The translations under genes and the position numbers were made by a program. 64,000 bases of DNA from Rhea pennata (Eukaryota; Chordata; Aves; Rheiformes; Rheidae). The notes under the pieces were generated by a model. It saw only the letters and a program-made list of their open reading frames with translations, ran no database searches and was not told where the DNA came from. The stretch is from positions 2,178,501 through 2,242,500 of the forward strand of contig NC_084671.1 of the NCBI RefSeq assembly GCF_028389875.1, written 5' to 3'. Below are positions 34,991-46,929 of this stretch, piece after piece (within the stretch, counting starts at the first letter, position 1; each line of letters opens with the position of its first letter).

Positions 34991-35329
34991 GCCCCTAAAC
35001 AGCGCAAGCATTAGAAATTTCGCTGGTAAGCCGGGTCGGTTCAGCAGCGCGTGCAGCAGCGGCGTGCGGCCGGCCCGTCCCACGTCGCCTTGCTGGGCCC
35101 TGCGCCGCCGCGGGCTCCGCCGCCGCTGGAGGTGTCACGTCAAGTTTATAAATTCATTACATAGTTGGGGGGAAAAAACGGGCAGCAAGGGCAGGTTTCC
35201 TTTCTATGCAAACCTTATCTCCAGAAGCGCTTTCCTTGCTCTGGCTGCTCTACAGAATGAGGGTTTTTCATTTACAGTCCCAAAGGAAAAGTTGTTAGTG
35301 AATGCTGATCATTCCTCCTTAGTCTAAAT

Positions 35330-35790
35330 TAATTAAATGACACAGTATCTATTGTATGAAATAAATGGGGATCATTTTACATGGTATACTGTATACTGTG
35401 ATTATAATGTGCGATCTTTCTAGAGAAATATGGGAAAACAATGTACTTTGCTGGAGCATGCGTTCCTCGGCGCTGTAATACATCTCCTTGTTAAGCAGTA
35501 ATGCAATGTAATCTGCAGTGACTTAATAACAAACATGACAGATGTATAATCTAGAGTAATGTAAAACGTTGTAAGCACAAGATGCATGCGACTATCCTTC
35601 ATCTGAAACATGTGTAAATCACCAGCGTTCCCGAGCTCAGAGCAGCAAACAAAAGCTTCACTGATGCCAGTGGAAACGCATATGATTATCACATGAGCAC
35701 TGTAATTCTGCTAATGCTTTCAATCTGCAATAAATAATTACGCAGCCAGAGCTCCATTGATATGCATACCCCAAATTAGTGTACTGTAAA
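35330..35790. promoter_or_regulatory. Candidate conserved non-coding element
   Basis: AT-rich block of high complexity with few CpG, including ATGACAGATG (TALE-type TGACAG), TAATGCAATGTAATC and CAATAAATAATTA. It is bounded by CpG-rich DNA on both sides. Confidence 0.35.
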
Positions 35791-35869
35791 CCAAGCTTGG
35801 TTTCCCAAGGCTTTCTTGTTGCCTTGTAGGTCTTACTGGCTCCTGACTGGGATCCTCCGAGAGTTTCCA

Positions 35870-36560
35870 AGAGAAAGCGCTTGTGGGTCACATCACGGTC
35901 CGCGGTGGAGGACTGACGCGCTTGGAGAGCTGCTCGACCACAGGCGTCTCCCCGAGACCCGTGCCCAGAGGCTGCGCCGGCGCGGGAACGGGCCGACCCG
36001 GCGCGGTCTGCCGGCGGCACGCGACGCGGGCGTCGTGGCGAGGGGCGTCGTGAAAATTGTGGCTGGAAATGGCGAAATGCGGGGAACCATCCCCGCGTTA
36101 CAGGGACGTCACCCAGAGGAGCGTAGTGGTATCCACCCGCCCTCGTACCTCCGTCGTGTTCGATTTCCGGGAAAACCAACGGCCCCTGTTGTAACTGAGC
36201 TTTTCCTTTAGAATAGTTGTTAAATCTTTAGCAAGCACTACTGGGAGAGGAACATCAGCCAGTTTCCTTCAGAAATCACTTTAAACGATAGAGCGCAGTT
36301 GTCCGTGCGCGTGGAGGAGGAGGAGTTTGGAGGAGTCCCTCGGCGATGCTCCAGCCCCCGCGGCGCCCTTGTCCTCCGCGAGGTTTCCGGCGGCGCGGGA
36401 AGGGGCCTCCCGGGAGCGCCGCTCCGTGCCCGGGGGGCACGCTGCTCTCCGCGGGGCGATTTCCTAAATCCCAGCGCGTTTCGGCATCTCCGCCGTGTGC
36501 CGCGTTCGGCGGTGCAGGCATGCCGACGCCGCTAGCAAAAATCCCGCGATCCCGGGGCGA
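35870..36560. promoter_or_regulatory. CpG-rich island
   Basis: CpG-dense stretch with a short less CpG-rich gap near 36200-36290. Open frames on both strands are composition artefacts. Confidence 0.4.
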
Positions 36561-37139
36561 TATCTCCCCCTAACAAACTTTCTGTAGTATTTTCTTGGAA
36601 AGGAATGGATGATTGATGCTTTTAAAAACCAGTCTGGAGCTTCTGGGTCTTTATTATGTTATGTCTCCGGTTATCTCTGAGAATCGGTGCTCTTCCTCCC
36701 GGTGGCTGTGTTGCTGGAGTTGTTGGAGTGCAGAGCCCCGTCGGTGCGTCCGCGGCGAGGAGGCGAGGCCGCTCTTCGGGGTGCTCCGGGTGGAGGGGGC
36801 AGGCCTCGCTCCAGGGCACCCTTTGGTTTTGGCAAATGCTTGCCCAATATTTTTCACGTTTATTTCATTTTGTGAGCCAAAAAAAAAAAAAAAAGCGAGC
36901 AACTTCTGAAATCCTTCATTTACGTTTTATTCAGTGCTAAATATTGTTTTACTCCGTGCGAATCCTTCCTCCTTTCTAAAATCCCACCGAGCTGCTAATA
37001 TCAGTGAGAACCTGAAGCAGAGTCCCAAAGGTGCCCTCCATGTACGGTTATATTTCTATTTTCTGCTCGAGCTTATGTTTTGAGAGTTTTTTTGTTTTTC
37101 TCAACCTTCCCGTGCGTTGTTGAAGCAGTTTTAGCTGTT

Positions 37140-37330
37140 GCCTGAAGGGGCTGCAGTCTGTCGTCGTCGGACGCGAGGCGCCGGGCTCGCCCGCGTCCCC
37201 CCGCGGCGTCTGCGCCTCGCGGGGTCTGCGCTTGCCGCAGCGTCGTGCCTCCCCGGGATCGCAGCCGGCCCCGGGCCGCCTGCCGCCGCGCTCCCTCGCG
37301 AGCCTCCTGGCCAGCACCGTCCCTTGCATT
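37140..37330. promoter_or_regulatory. Short CpG-rich patch
   Basis: About 190 bases of CpG-rich sequence between AT-rich blocks. Confidence 0.4.
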
Positions 37331-37439
37331 TGTTTATTTTTTTTCTTCCAAAGCCAAGTATCATTCCAGAAAATGCGTCCAAACATAGAGCCATGGGGAG
37401 ACCAGCTTGAGCCATCCCCCTTCCTCACACCTTTTTTGC

Positions 37440-38110
37440 TGTAGTCGAACCAGCAGTGAGATATAAACACATTTTCAAGCAATGTGGGTTCAGATTTATC
37501 TGATGTCAAGGTATTTTTTGACAATATTTTTTTGCAACATTTCTCAGTGCTGTCTTACGGGCATTGCTGATGTTTATTTTCAAAATTAGCGAATGTTTCG
37601 CATTTTCAAACCATGATAAACTTGGACTCTTGATACCTCACATAAACCCTATCCAAGGCTAGCTCTTTGCAGCTGCCCTGAAGGAAAAGAGAAATATAAA
37701 GGAAATATGGAAAAAGGGAAATCAAACAGAGAACAAAGAAATGAAGAGTCAAATTTTAGGGAGAGATGAGCACTTCTGCACAGAAAACTCCAGCTCCTGT
37801 GTTCTCTGTATTCATGTATTCTTATTTTGACTCATCATGTAACTCCAGCTGTGGCAGAGGGCTTCTGAGAAAGCAGTTCAAATACAGATTTTATATTAAA
37901 GTGGGGGAATTAACAGAATTATTCAACCAGCGCAGAAACAGCCCTATTAAACAACTGCACGTAGCACTTCAGCTGCTAATGTGTTATCCCCTAACAGCAT
38001 TTCTCATTCTTTCAAACAATAGAAGCGCTGCATTTGGAATACTCTAATTTAGATAAGAAAATAAAATATGCAAAAGCTCTTCCAAATAATAGCAGTTATT
38101 AATCCCTGGT
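37440..38110. promoter_or_regulatory. Candidate conserved non-coding element
   Basis: AT-rich, high-complexity block between two CpG patches, containing ATCTGATGTCAAGG and AACCATGATAAAC. No coding exon is recognised. Confidence 0.3.
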
Positions 38111-38470
38111 GAAACGGCGCGGAAATGCACGCAGCGCCGCTTGGCACAGCCTCTTTGCCTGCTCTGCCCGGTGTCTCCGAGAGCGGTTTCCCGCGGCGGC
38201 GGCGGCGGCGGTGCGCCCGCGCTCCTCCTCTCCCGGCTGGCCCGGCGTTTCCCCGGAGCTCCCGGGCGCGGGTCTGCGCGGCGCGGAGCAGTAGCTGGGG
38301 CCTCGGCTGCTGCGGATCCTGGCTAACGGGCAGCTTCAGGCACCGGGCGGTTTGCCGAGGGGCCCCCGGCCGAGCGGCCGGCGGCGGCGGCGGCGGCGCC
38401 CGAGCCCCTGGGCGAGCTCTGCGGGCCGGGACACCCCTGCAGCGCCCGCCGAAGGAGCGGGCGCCTAAAC
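38105..38470. promoter_or_regulatory. CpG island
   Basis: Very CpG-rich, with GGC trinucleotide runs near 38197-38212 and 38381-38398. The 221-codon + frame over it is Ala/Arg/Gly-rich and not a recognised protein. Confidence 0.45.
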
Positions 38471-38639
38471 GTTCACATAAATATTTAAACCTCACTTACG
38501 GCCTTCAGCATCTATTTACTCAAAAATATCCCCGTAGCAAGTTTATCCTACGTGGTCTGCAAGCTAAACAGATTCTCAAACGAAACACTGGGAAAAAAGA
38601 AGAAAAGCACAAAAGCCTAAAACTCTCCCTGCGCAATAC

Positions 38640-38830
38640 CGCCGAGTGCAATCGCGCTTCCAGGCCGCGTTGCGAGGGGGCGGCGGGGGCAGAGCCGGCC
38701 AGGGCCGCGGCGCCGGAGCGGAGCGGCACAGCGCGGCGCGCGGCTCGTCTCCGGAGGCGGCCGCCCCGGCCGCCGCTGCGGCAGAGGTAGGCGCTCGCCG
38801 CAGCCCGGGGACGGAGGCAGGACATGAAAG
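38640..38830. promoter_or_regulatory. CpG-rich patch
   Basis: About 190 bases of CpG-dense sequence between AT-rich blocks at 38470-38640 and 38830-39180. Confidence 0.4.
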
Positions 38831-39189
38831 CGAACCTAGATTTGCCTTGCAATGACAGCTGCATATTAATCTAAAGAATTTCTGAAAAATCAAAAAGACG
38901 TTTTTCAGCAAAATACACCCCTAGAGCCCCGATCATAAAGCAAGGGAATAAACTTGAAACAGGATTGATTTCATCTTTAAGGGAAGAGTTCTTTGAAACA
39001 CTACCCTGCAGTTGTCTTATTTGGTTTTCAATACTATAACAAAATTGTGCCATATTGTGTCAAATAAGGAGATAATATAACAGCTTTAAACAAATTTTGT
39101 AATTATGGGATCAATCAAAAATGAATTAAATCCATGTGCATTAGAGAAGCCATGTTGCTGAATACTGAGTAGCTCCAAATACCAACTTT

Positions 39190-39580
39190 TAGCTGGTCTC
39201 TGGCACTGGAGCGCTGCAGCCCTGCGAGCGCGTTTCCTCTGGGCCGCCGGCTACAGCCGCAAGCGAGGAACGGGCTGAATTTCAGCGTATTTGGGGCAGG
39301 GTGCTGCTGCAGCGCTCCGCGGCGCCGCGGTTTCGACCGGGGAGCGCCGGCCGCGTCGCGGCGCCGCAGCCGCCCTCCCCTTGCTGCCCGCCCCGGGATT
39401 TTCCTCCCCGTGGATTGCTTCCAGGAGATCCCGCCCCGGTTCAGTGCTTTTCCCCGCAGCGGAGGGTTTCGCGGGCGAGCTGCCGCCCGGCTCCGCGGGT
39501 CAGGGCTCGGCCGCCGTCTCCGGCGCCTTCTCCCCGCTCGCGCCGGTGCGCGCCGGCAGTTTTGCAGTGTGTCCCGTAAA
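39190..39580. promoter_or_regulatory. CpG island
   Basis: CpG-dense block. Overlapping open frames on both strands have no family resemblance. Confidence 0.45.
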
Positions 39581-39659
39581 TACAATGTTTGTTCTCCGTA
39601 ATGGATTTCAGCAAGATATGGTAAATATTAACTCCCAGGTGGGGCGAAATGCATAATTC

Positions 39660-41220
39660 ATCACCTAGCGCGTTCCGACTGCTCTGTCTCCCTCGTGATT
39701 AACATGTAAGGCATTCATCACGTTTTCCAGCCGGTGTATAGACTGCCGTCGAAAGTTATGCAGATGAATACCAAGCACCTGCGTTCTATAAAACCTCCCT
39801 GCTCTGCCGCCAGACCCGCTCTGCAGCCGGCCACGTCGGCACGCCAAAGCCGCGGGAGGTCGCCTGCGGCGAGGTCAGGCCTTCCCCAAAATTGAATTTC
39901 CTCTGGCCACGTTAGCTGAGCCGCGGTGTCCGTATTGCGCTGGGCACCACGGGGACCGGAGTGGACGTCGCGGGCGGAAGCGCCAGCAATAACCCTGGTA
40001 GCTTCTGGTTAACCGTGAGTCTTGCGTGGGGGACCTGTAATATCCCAATGGGTATTTTTGGGTAGAAAGGGAAAGTTATTGAAAGCGTCTTCACCGAATT
40101 GTGGGTGAAAATACACTTCTGCCCTTCCAAAGCCTCCCCGGCCCGCAGCCGGCCAGCGGCACGGCTGCTTCCAAGGAGCTCGCCGCGTGGCACGGTGCAT
40201 CAGGCCCCGTAACTTGTCTAATAGTGAACGAACCAGAAACTTCTGTTTGCATCTCACCGGTTTTTTGACATCCTCTCAAAGGGAAAAATAATATTCGGCC
40301 AAAGCAGCTGCTTAAACTGCTGACGGCCCCGCTGTGGGGCCGCGAAACGTGGGGCCTCCTCCAGGAGAAGTAACGTGACCCTTTTGTTACTTTCTGCTCT
40401 TCAGCAGCTTCCCATGCTAATGGGTTTTCTCCCCATCTGTTACCTCTCCGACGGCTGGGAGAGCCACGTGTCTTATCTTTTTTCCCTAAAAGCTCACCAC
40501 ACCAAAGCAGGCCCTGCTAATCCAGCCCGGGAGGCTCCTGGCTGGTGTTGATCCGTGTCCCTCTCGCAGCTGCACGGGGCCACGTCGAAAGCCCAGAGCT
40601 GTCTCGACCCGTGAAACTTTCTCTATGGGTCATAATTCACCAGGGCCTCTATGGGCCACCAGGGAACCACTGGTGTTTCTAGGGCATTTTCTCACAATAC
40701 AAAAAACTTTCAGCAAAACAATCCGTATTTCTAACTGCATTCCTGACCCACACTAATCAGCACTGCCCAAATGTTAAATTTTTATGCTTAGATCATAAAG
40801 GAGGCGATTTAGTGGGCATCAAATAAGCAGTTCAAACACCACTGTGCTCTGCTGAGGGACATGGAGCATCCCCGAATGTTGGAGACGAGTGACTGCTCAC
40901 AAAACAGGCGGCCGCTCCAAGTCTAAGGCGAGGAAAGCTTGGCCTAGCAGCACTGCCCGGGTCTCCTCTGCCTTAGCAAGGGCTGGAGAAAAGGTTGGTG
41001 GGAAGCACCGGCTTCCGCGCAGGTAAAACGGGCCACACTGGGCGCGGGACCTCCTCGCCTGCGCTCGTTCCTGGGGCTTCAGGAGGGCCCGTCCGGGCTG
41101 GAGGAGTCGCGCCAGGTCTGTCTAATCGCCTGTCCGTGAACTGTCCAGCACAAGAAGTCTTCTCAGCCTTCTGCAGCCCCAAGAGAGATGCTTTGGGGGG
41201 TGCAGGCGGTGCGCGGAGGC
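39660..41220. other. Mixed-composition non-coding DNA
   Basis: Intermediate GC with scattered CpG. No gene, repeat family or clear regulatory block recognised. Confidence 0.35.
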
Positions 41221-41989
41221 GGCGGTAAAAACTTGCTGCATTTGACTTTAAATGTGCATTTCAATCCAATTAATTTTAGTGAAGTAAATAGGATTTAAAT
41301 GTGTGTTTAGGCAATGCGTTAAGTCAGGAGATAAATACGGGCCTTCACCTACTACATAAATGCTGGCATTTGATGGTATCACAGAAATTGCTCCTAGACT
41401 CTCTCTTAAACGTTCAGCCAGTGAAGAAGATTTGTCTTCTGGACTATTGGTCTTCTAGACTGTTGGTCCTCTGCTTTTTCCTGGGCATAAATTAATCTCC
41501 TGCATAAATTTCTGCGCCTCCTCTGGCCACGTGGCAGCATGGGGAGTTGTGTTGTCCTCTGGGGGCTCCAGGAGCAGTGCAAACACCTACATGGAGCTGA
41601 TCTACTGCCGACCTCACTTCACCTTCCTCTGAAACAAGATTTAAGCCAAAGACTAAAACGCCGAGGCTAGTGCGCTCACTTACTACTTTCCAACTTTTTT
41701 TTCTTGCTTGAAGTATTCTTTGCCTTTGCACTCGTGTGGTGACAGTGCGACAAAAAGCCATCTTGACAAATGAAAGAAAGGACATTCAGCAATGCAATCT
41801 AAGACCTAGATAAGTCAGATGTTAAACACCTGAGGGGTATAAGCTCCTTTTAATGGGAGCACGATTCCCATTAACATTAATGGGGGGTTGCACGAAGGCT
41901 TCAAAAAGAGAATGCGCACCTAAAAGTGCAAATTAGCACTTACAAACGCGCTTGATAAATTATTAAAGCATATCATTCGAGCAGAGCCC

Positions 41990-42330
41990 CACCTCCGCGT
42001 CGCGCGAGCAAGTCCACGACAGCGAGGCTGCACGCGCGGCGCCCGCTCGCTGCAGCTGAAGCGCCGTTTACCCCCCGAAACGAACCTAGGGTAAATACTG
42101 GTTCTCCGGCCGTGCCTTCCTGCGGATCTGGAGCTACGAGAGCGCGAGCTTCTCCTCCCGCCGTGCAAACGAGCACCAGGAAGCGGTCTTAACGCCGGCC
42201 GCCGCTGGGCAAGTGGTCGCCCTCCGCGGCGCCTTTCCAGCCCGGCGACGTCTCCTCTTCGGCACCAGCCCCGAGCTAGCGCTCCGAGCTTCGTGTCGGC
42301 CACCGCCCTCGTGCCCTGCGATGGAGATAC
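41990..42330. promoter_or_regulatory. CpG-rich patch
   Basis: CpG-dense block within lower-GC DNA. The overlapping 139-codon - frame is composition-driven. Confidence 0.4.
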
Positions 42331-42414
42331 GTAGGACACGGCCAGCCTTTCATCGAGGGGGCCCTATTTGCTCCACCGGCGATGGTTTGTAACGCCCTGA
42401 AATCCTACCCGTGA

Positions 42415-42449
42415 ACGTGCACGTGGGAATGGGCACGTGGGAATGGGCT
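42415..42449. repeat. Two tandem 15-bp units, each with a CACGTG E-box
   Basis: GCACGTGGGAATGG is repeated twice head to tail. Each copy holds the palindromic E-box CACGTG (bHLH type, for example MYC/USF/CLOCK). Confidence 0.75.
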
Positions 42450-43134
42450 GTCCTTCATTCCTGCGAGGAAAGGCGGAAAAGGCTTCCAAAACTTAAAAAT
42501 AAGAAGATTCTCATTTTAAGAGCAGTTTAGCTAAAAGTTGACCTTGTGAGGACGGGGTAGCTGGACTCCTGACGAGGAAGTGGTCGCCGGCGAGGATAAC
42601 ACGGGAATGGGAGAAGCACAGTGAGCTGAGGCTGAGAACGACACCCCTCATGGTGGCCTACAACGAGTTCTTCAATGTTTTCCAACAAAGAGCAGTAAAG
42701 GTCAGCTCCTTCCCACCAAATTCAGCTAATACTTTATTAATATCAGTTGAAATCACGTGCATATAGCAAAAGAGACAAGTCAGGGTATGTTTGGTTACTG
42801 ATGGAATCGAGGTTGCCAGTCCCCCATCCTGGTCTAACCTAGCAGTACTCAATACCAGGCCTTCTGCAAAGTCTCCAGATGTGCACGTTTTTGTGAGGAC
42901 AGCCTAAATAAGCTGAACCAGAGGTCTGCTACACAATGTGAGTGCTTTCTAAGGGATATTTCTTTGCACTTTGTACATTGGCTCCTGGAGAGATCGATGC
43001 TGGCACCTACGGATGGCTCCACGTTCCCAGTTCGTACAGCTCAGCACAATGGGGATGTTATTAAATTAAGCTGTTTTTATGTCTAATGCATGTTTGGAGT
43101 GCCTGGTCATTAATATTTAGCATAAGCACAAGAT

Positions 43135-43690
43135 CCCCGGGGCGAGCGCCTCGGCGTTGACGTAATGGCTTTTCACCAAGAGATGGCCCAGAAGAGCGCG
43201 CTTTCTCCTGCCCCGAGGGAGCTGGACCTACCCGCAGAGCGGTTCCCAGCCCTCCTGCAGCATCGTGTCGCTGACACGGACCCGAACGTTAACTGGTGTT
43301 CAGCCAAAGCCGGCCCGGCCCGGCAGAAGAGCCCTTTCCTCGCCCGAGAGGGATGTCCTCTCCTCCGCCGCGGTCCTGCTGGGAAGGCCAGCGTGGGGGG
43401 AGGCAGGAGGAGAGACCGGAGCGGCTTGGGCTGTTGCGGTTTGCCAGAGCGGGTCCTGCTCTGCCGGTGTTTTCCAGGAGAGCCGAGTCTATGGAGTCTG
43501 TGCCCTGGGTCTGAGCGAGGAGGTCGGCGCCGCGTGGGAGCCCGGCCCGAGCGGGCTGCCCCGGCCGGGGCTCGCTCATGCCGGGGGGATCCCGCCGCCT
43601 CCACCCAGACCTCCCCCTGCAAAGCCGGCTGGTCTCATCCCCAGCCCTCCGCGCTGCGACGGCAGAGCGAAGCCATCAGGATGCAGAACT
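43135..43690. promoter_or_regulatory. CpG island
   Basis: CpG-dense block with long overlapping frames on both strands and no recognised protein. It directly follows an AT-rich block with CATTAATATTTAGC at 43108-43121. Confidence 0.45.
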
Positions 43691-44095
43691 GTGGTTAATT
43701 ATTCCACATGCTGCATTCAAAACAATCCTTCCTTTTAAGAAATAATTATGCCGAGAAAATACGCTTTATCTCCCTAATAAGAAATCATTAATTAGGAGAT
43801 GTTGACCCAGCGAGCTGTGACAGTTTGGTGGATGATGAACACTGCTTTTAATCAGACCTTTTACAAGCTGGTTGTTGTTAACTTCTGGCTGTTAATTATT
43901 CACACCTTTAAGTATTAAGATGGTTAGAATATTTCATGAATGCTCTTTTTTTATTATTATTATTTGATAGTGACATTGGATTTTATGAGCTAGGAATTGC
44001 ACTTATTAATTTGCAGTCATTTTGCACTTCCGTGCCGTCGTTTAGCATTAGCGCCCGAGTTAAAAATAATAAACGACCTCGGACTCGCTGCTGTC
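43690..44095. promoter_or_regulatory. Candidate conserved enhancer block
   Basis: AT-rich, low-CpG, high-complexity block between two CpG-rich regions. It contains many homeodomain cores (TTAATTATTC, AATCATTAATTAGG, TTAATTTGCAG), GTGACAG and TGGATGATGAA. By appearance it is one of the stronger candidates in the window. Confidence 0.42.
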
Positions 44096-44195
44096 TGTCG
44101 CAATTAGCCTGCTGCCGTGGGCGAGGGGAGCGTGGTCCCGCTCCCCAGCGGCTGCGCTGCGCCGGCCGCGGTGCCGGCGAGAGCGGAGCGTGGCG

Positions 44196-44260
44196 GGGCG
44201 GCACGGCATGGCGCGGCACGGCACGGCGCGGCACGGCACGGCACGGCACGGCGCGGCACC
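44196..44260. repeat. GGCAC pentanucleotide tract
   Basis: Tandem pentamers GGCAC and GGCGC with one GGCAT. The variants are mostly at the CpG. Confidence 0.9.
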
Positions 44261-44361
44261 TCGGAGCTTTCTCCGGCCGCCGCCCGGCCCGCGGCCCCTT
44301 CGGGCTGGCTCGGGGTGCTCGCGAAGCCGGGGCCGGGGGCGCCCGTCTCTGTCGGCGGCGC

Positions 44362-44401
44362 TCGGGGTCGCGCGGGGTCGCGCGGGGTCGCGCGGGGTCG
44401 C
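44362..44401. repeat. Four copies of a 10-bp unit, CGCGGGGTCG
   Basis: The unit is repeated head to tail with a single change in the first copy (CTCGGGGTCG). Confidence 0.9.
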
Positions 44402-44587
44402 CGGCTCCTCCGTGCGTGTGAAACCGTGGTCACCGAGCGGCGAGCCGGAGCCGGGAGCCGGTGAGACGTCCTGGCTCGCAGGGCGCGCGGTGCCCGGGGC
44501 GGCATCCGCTGTCGGGCTTCCCGAACCGGGCGCGCGGGAGCAGCCTGGCGCCGGGCGGCGGGGCGCTGCCGACCAGCCGCACCGCGG

Positions 44588-45780
44588 AGAGACCCACGGC
44601 GAGACCCACGGAGAGACCCACGGCGAGACCCACGGCGAGACCCATGGAGAGACCCACGGCGAGACCCATGGCGAGACCCACAGCCTCCTGGGGTGAGACC
44701 CACGGCAAGACCCACGGCGAGACCCACGGCAAGACCCATGGCGAGACCCGCAGCCTCCTGGGGTGAGACCCACGGCGAGACCCACGGCGAGACCCGTGGT
44801 GAGACCCACAGTGAGACCCATGGCGAGACCCACGGCGAGACCCACAGCAAGACCCGCGGTGAGGCCCACAGCGAGACCCATGGCGAGACCCACGGGGAGA
44901 CCCACGGCGAGACCCACGGGGAGACCCACGGCAAGACCCATGGCGAGACCCGCAGCCTCCTGGGGTGAGACCCACGGGGAGACCCACGGCGAGACCCGTG
45001 GTGAGACCCACAGTGAGACCCATGGCGAGACCCACGGCGAGACCCACAGCAAGACCCGCGGTGAGGCCCACAGCGAGACCCATGGCGAGACCCATGGGGA
45101 GACCCACGGCGAGACCCACGGGGAGACCCACGGCAAGACCCATGGCGAGACCCGCAGCCTCCTGGGGTGAGACCCACGGGGAGACCCACAGCAAGACCCG
45201 CGGTGAGACCCACAGTGAGACCCATGGCGAGACCCACGGCAAGACCCACAGCAAGACCCACGGCAAGACCCATGGCGAGACCCGCAGCCTCCTGGGGTGA
45301 GACCCACGGCGAGACCCACAGCGAGACCCATGGCAAGACCCACGGCGAGATCCATGGCGAGACCCACGGCGAGACCCACAGTGAGACTCATGGCAAGACC
45401 CACGGCGAGATCCATGGCGAGACCCACGGCGAGACCCACAGTGAGACTCATGGCAAGACCCACGGCGAGATCCACGGCAAGACCCACGGGGACACCCACA
45501 GCGAGACCCGCGGTGAGACCCACAGTGAGACCCATGGCGAGACCCACAGCAAGACCCACAGCGAGACCCATGGCGAGACCCACAGCGAGACCCACAGCGA
45601 GACCCACGGCAAGACCCACGGCAAGACCCACAGAGAGACCCACAGCGAGACCCATGGCAAGACCCACGGCGAGACCCACGGCAAGACCCATGGTGAGACC
45701 CACAGTGAGACCCATGGCGAGACCCACAGCCTCCCGGGGTGAGACCCGCGGCGAGACCCACGGGGAGACCCACGGCCTCC
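44588..45780. repeat. 12-bp minisatellite, about 100 units, with higher-order repeats
   Basis: The basic unit is GAGACCCACGGC. Blocks are closed by a spacer (CAGCCTCCTGGGGT, or CCTCCC variants late). Two consecutive blocks of exactly 202 bp (44763-44964, 44965-45166) differ at only two bases by eye, and a third block (45167-45296) is a shortened version. In 45297-45480 a 60-bp sub-block recurs about three times. Because the unit is a multiple of three, frames stay open on both strands. This gives frames of up to 555 codons with Thr-His-Gly-Glu, Arg-Pro-Thr-Ala or Val-Gly-Leu-Ala repeats. These are not taken as proteins: all frames are open together and no start context, domain or family is seen. 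Confidence 0.95.
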
Positions 45781-45789
45781 CAGGGCGCC

Positions 45790-46060
45790 CCCCTTCCCCC
45801 CGCAGCCCTTCCCACCGCTTGCGAGGATGCGAGCAGGAGAAGCCGGGACGCAGCGGCGGCTTTCGGCCGCCCCCCCCGGAGCGCGCTCCCCGCGCCCCGG
45901 GCGCCCGCGCGCCAGCCCCGCTAGAGCTGCCCTGGACTGCCTGGGGCGGTTTGCATCACGGTTTGCTCAGCGCAGGGCCGAAGGCAGGCGGCCCCCGGCC
46001 CGCGGCCCCCGCGGGGAGCAGCCGTCCCGTGCGGGGCATCGGAGCGGGGGCGCCCCTCTT
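45790..46060. promoter_or_regulatory. CpG-rich patch after the 12-bp array
   Basis: CpG-dense, C-rich block, followed at 46070-46260 by AT-rich DNA. Confidence 0.4.
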
Positions 46061-46439
46061 TCCGACTCAAGCAACGTGCACAAATCAAGTGTATTTATTA
46101 AATCAATGCGTAGCTGTTTTTACAAGGAGGCGTAATTCAAAAACAGACATGAAAGATTTCGAGAGCAGCGATACACGTCTCCTCTGGACAAATGTTATTT
46201 CAGGGATTTACGATAATTCCTTTTCTGAAAGAAAAACGAAGCTAATTGAAACAAACTTTGTGCTTTACACCGATGCCCTTCGAACGCCGCGCGTGCTGCC
46301 CGTTACAAAGCGGCGCGGAGAGCCGACGCTGCTCCCAGCAGCGCGGCGGCTCTCAGCTTTATGTACTTTTTAATTTCCTCTGTGGAAAATCTGGTCTTCA
46401 TAAGAGGGCTGCTAGGGAAAATGTGGAAAAAGCTGATTC

Positions 46440-46600
46440 ATTCCACATTTCGGTTCTCGCTGGCCCCTGGAAGCGGCCCAGCTCCCGGCGGCAGCCGGAG
46501 GAGCCGCGCGCGAGCCCGACGGGCGGCTCGGTCGGGGCTCGCGCGAGCGGCGGCGGCGCCGAGGCCCGGCCGATTCCTCGTTAGATTCCGCTGCAGGAAG
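46440..46600. promoter_or_regulatory. Short CpG-rich patch
   Basis: CpG-dense block between AT-rich stretches. A T run follows at 46656-46673. Confidence 0.35.
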
Positions 46601-46929
46601 CAAAGCAGAAAGTTGGATTTCCAGCACTTGCACCACTTCCATTCGTTTTTTTGTCTTTTTTTTTTTTTTTTTTGCATTTGAATCGTGAGCTTCGTTTCCA
46701 GGAGCGGTTGGACGGGAAAACCCACGAAATCCAAAAAAAAGGGAGAAATGATCCTCCTCGGTGGGTGCCTTGTCCCGCCTGTTGCTGCAGGGAAATTTGG
46801 TTTGTGGCCTCCAATTAAATCAGGATTGATTTTTTTTTTCTGCCCTGCAAGCAGACTGAAGAAATATCTCTAGCTAAAATGGCCTTTACTCCGTTTTAAA
46901 GTACGCACGTGTGTACTGAACTCAGCTGG

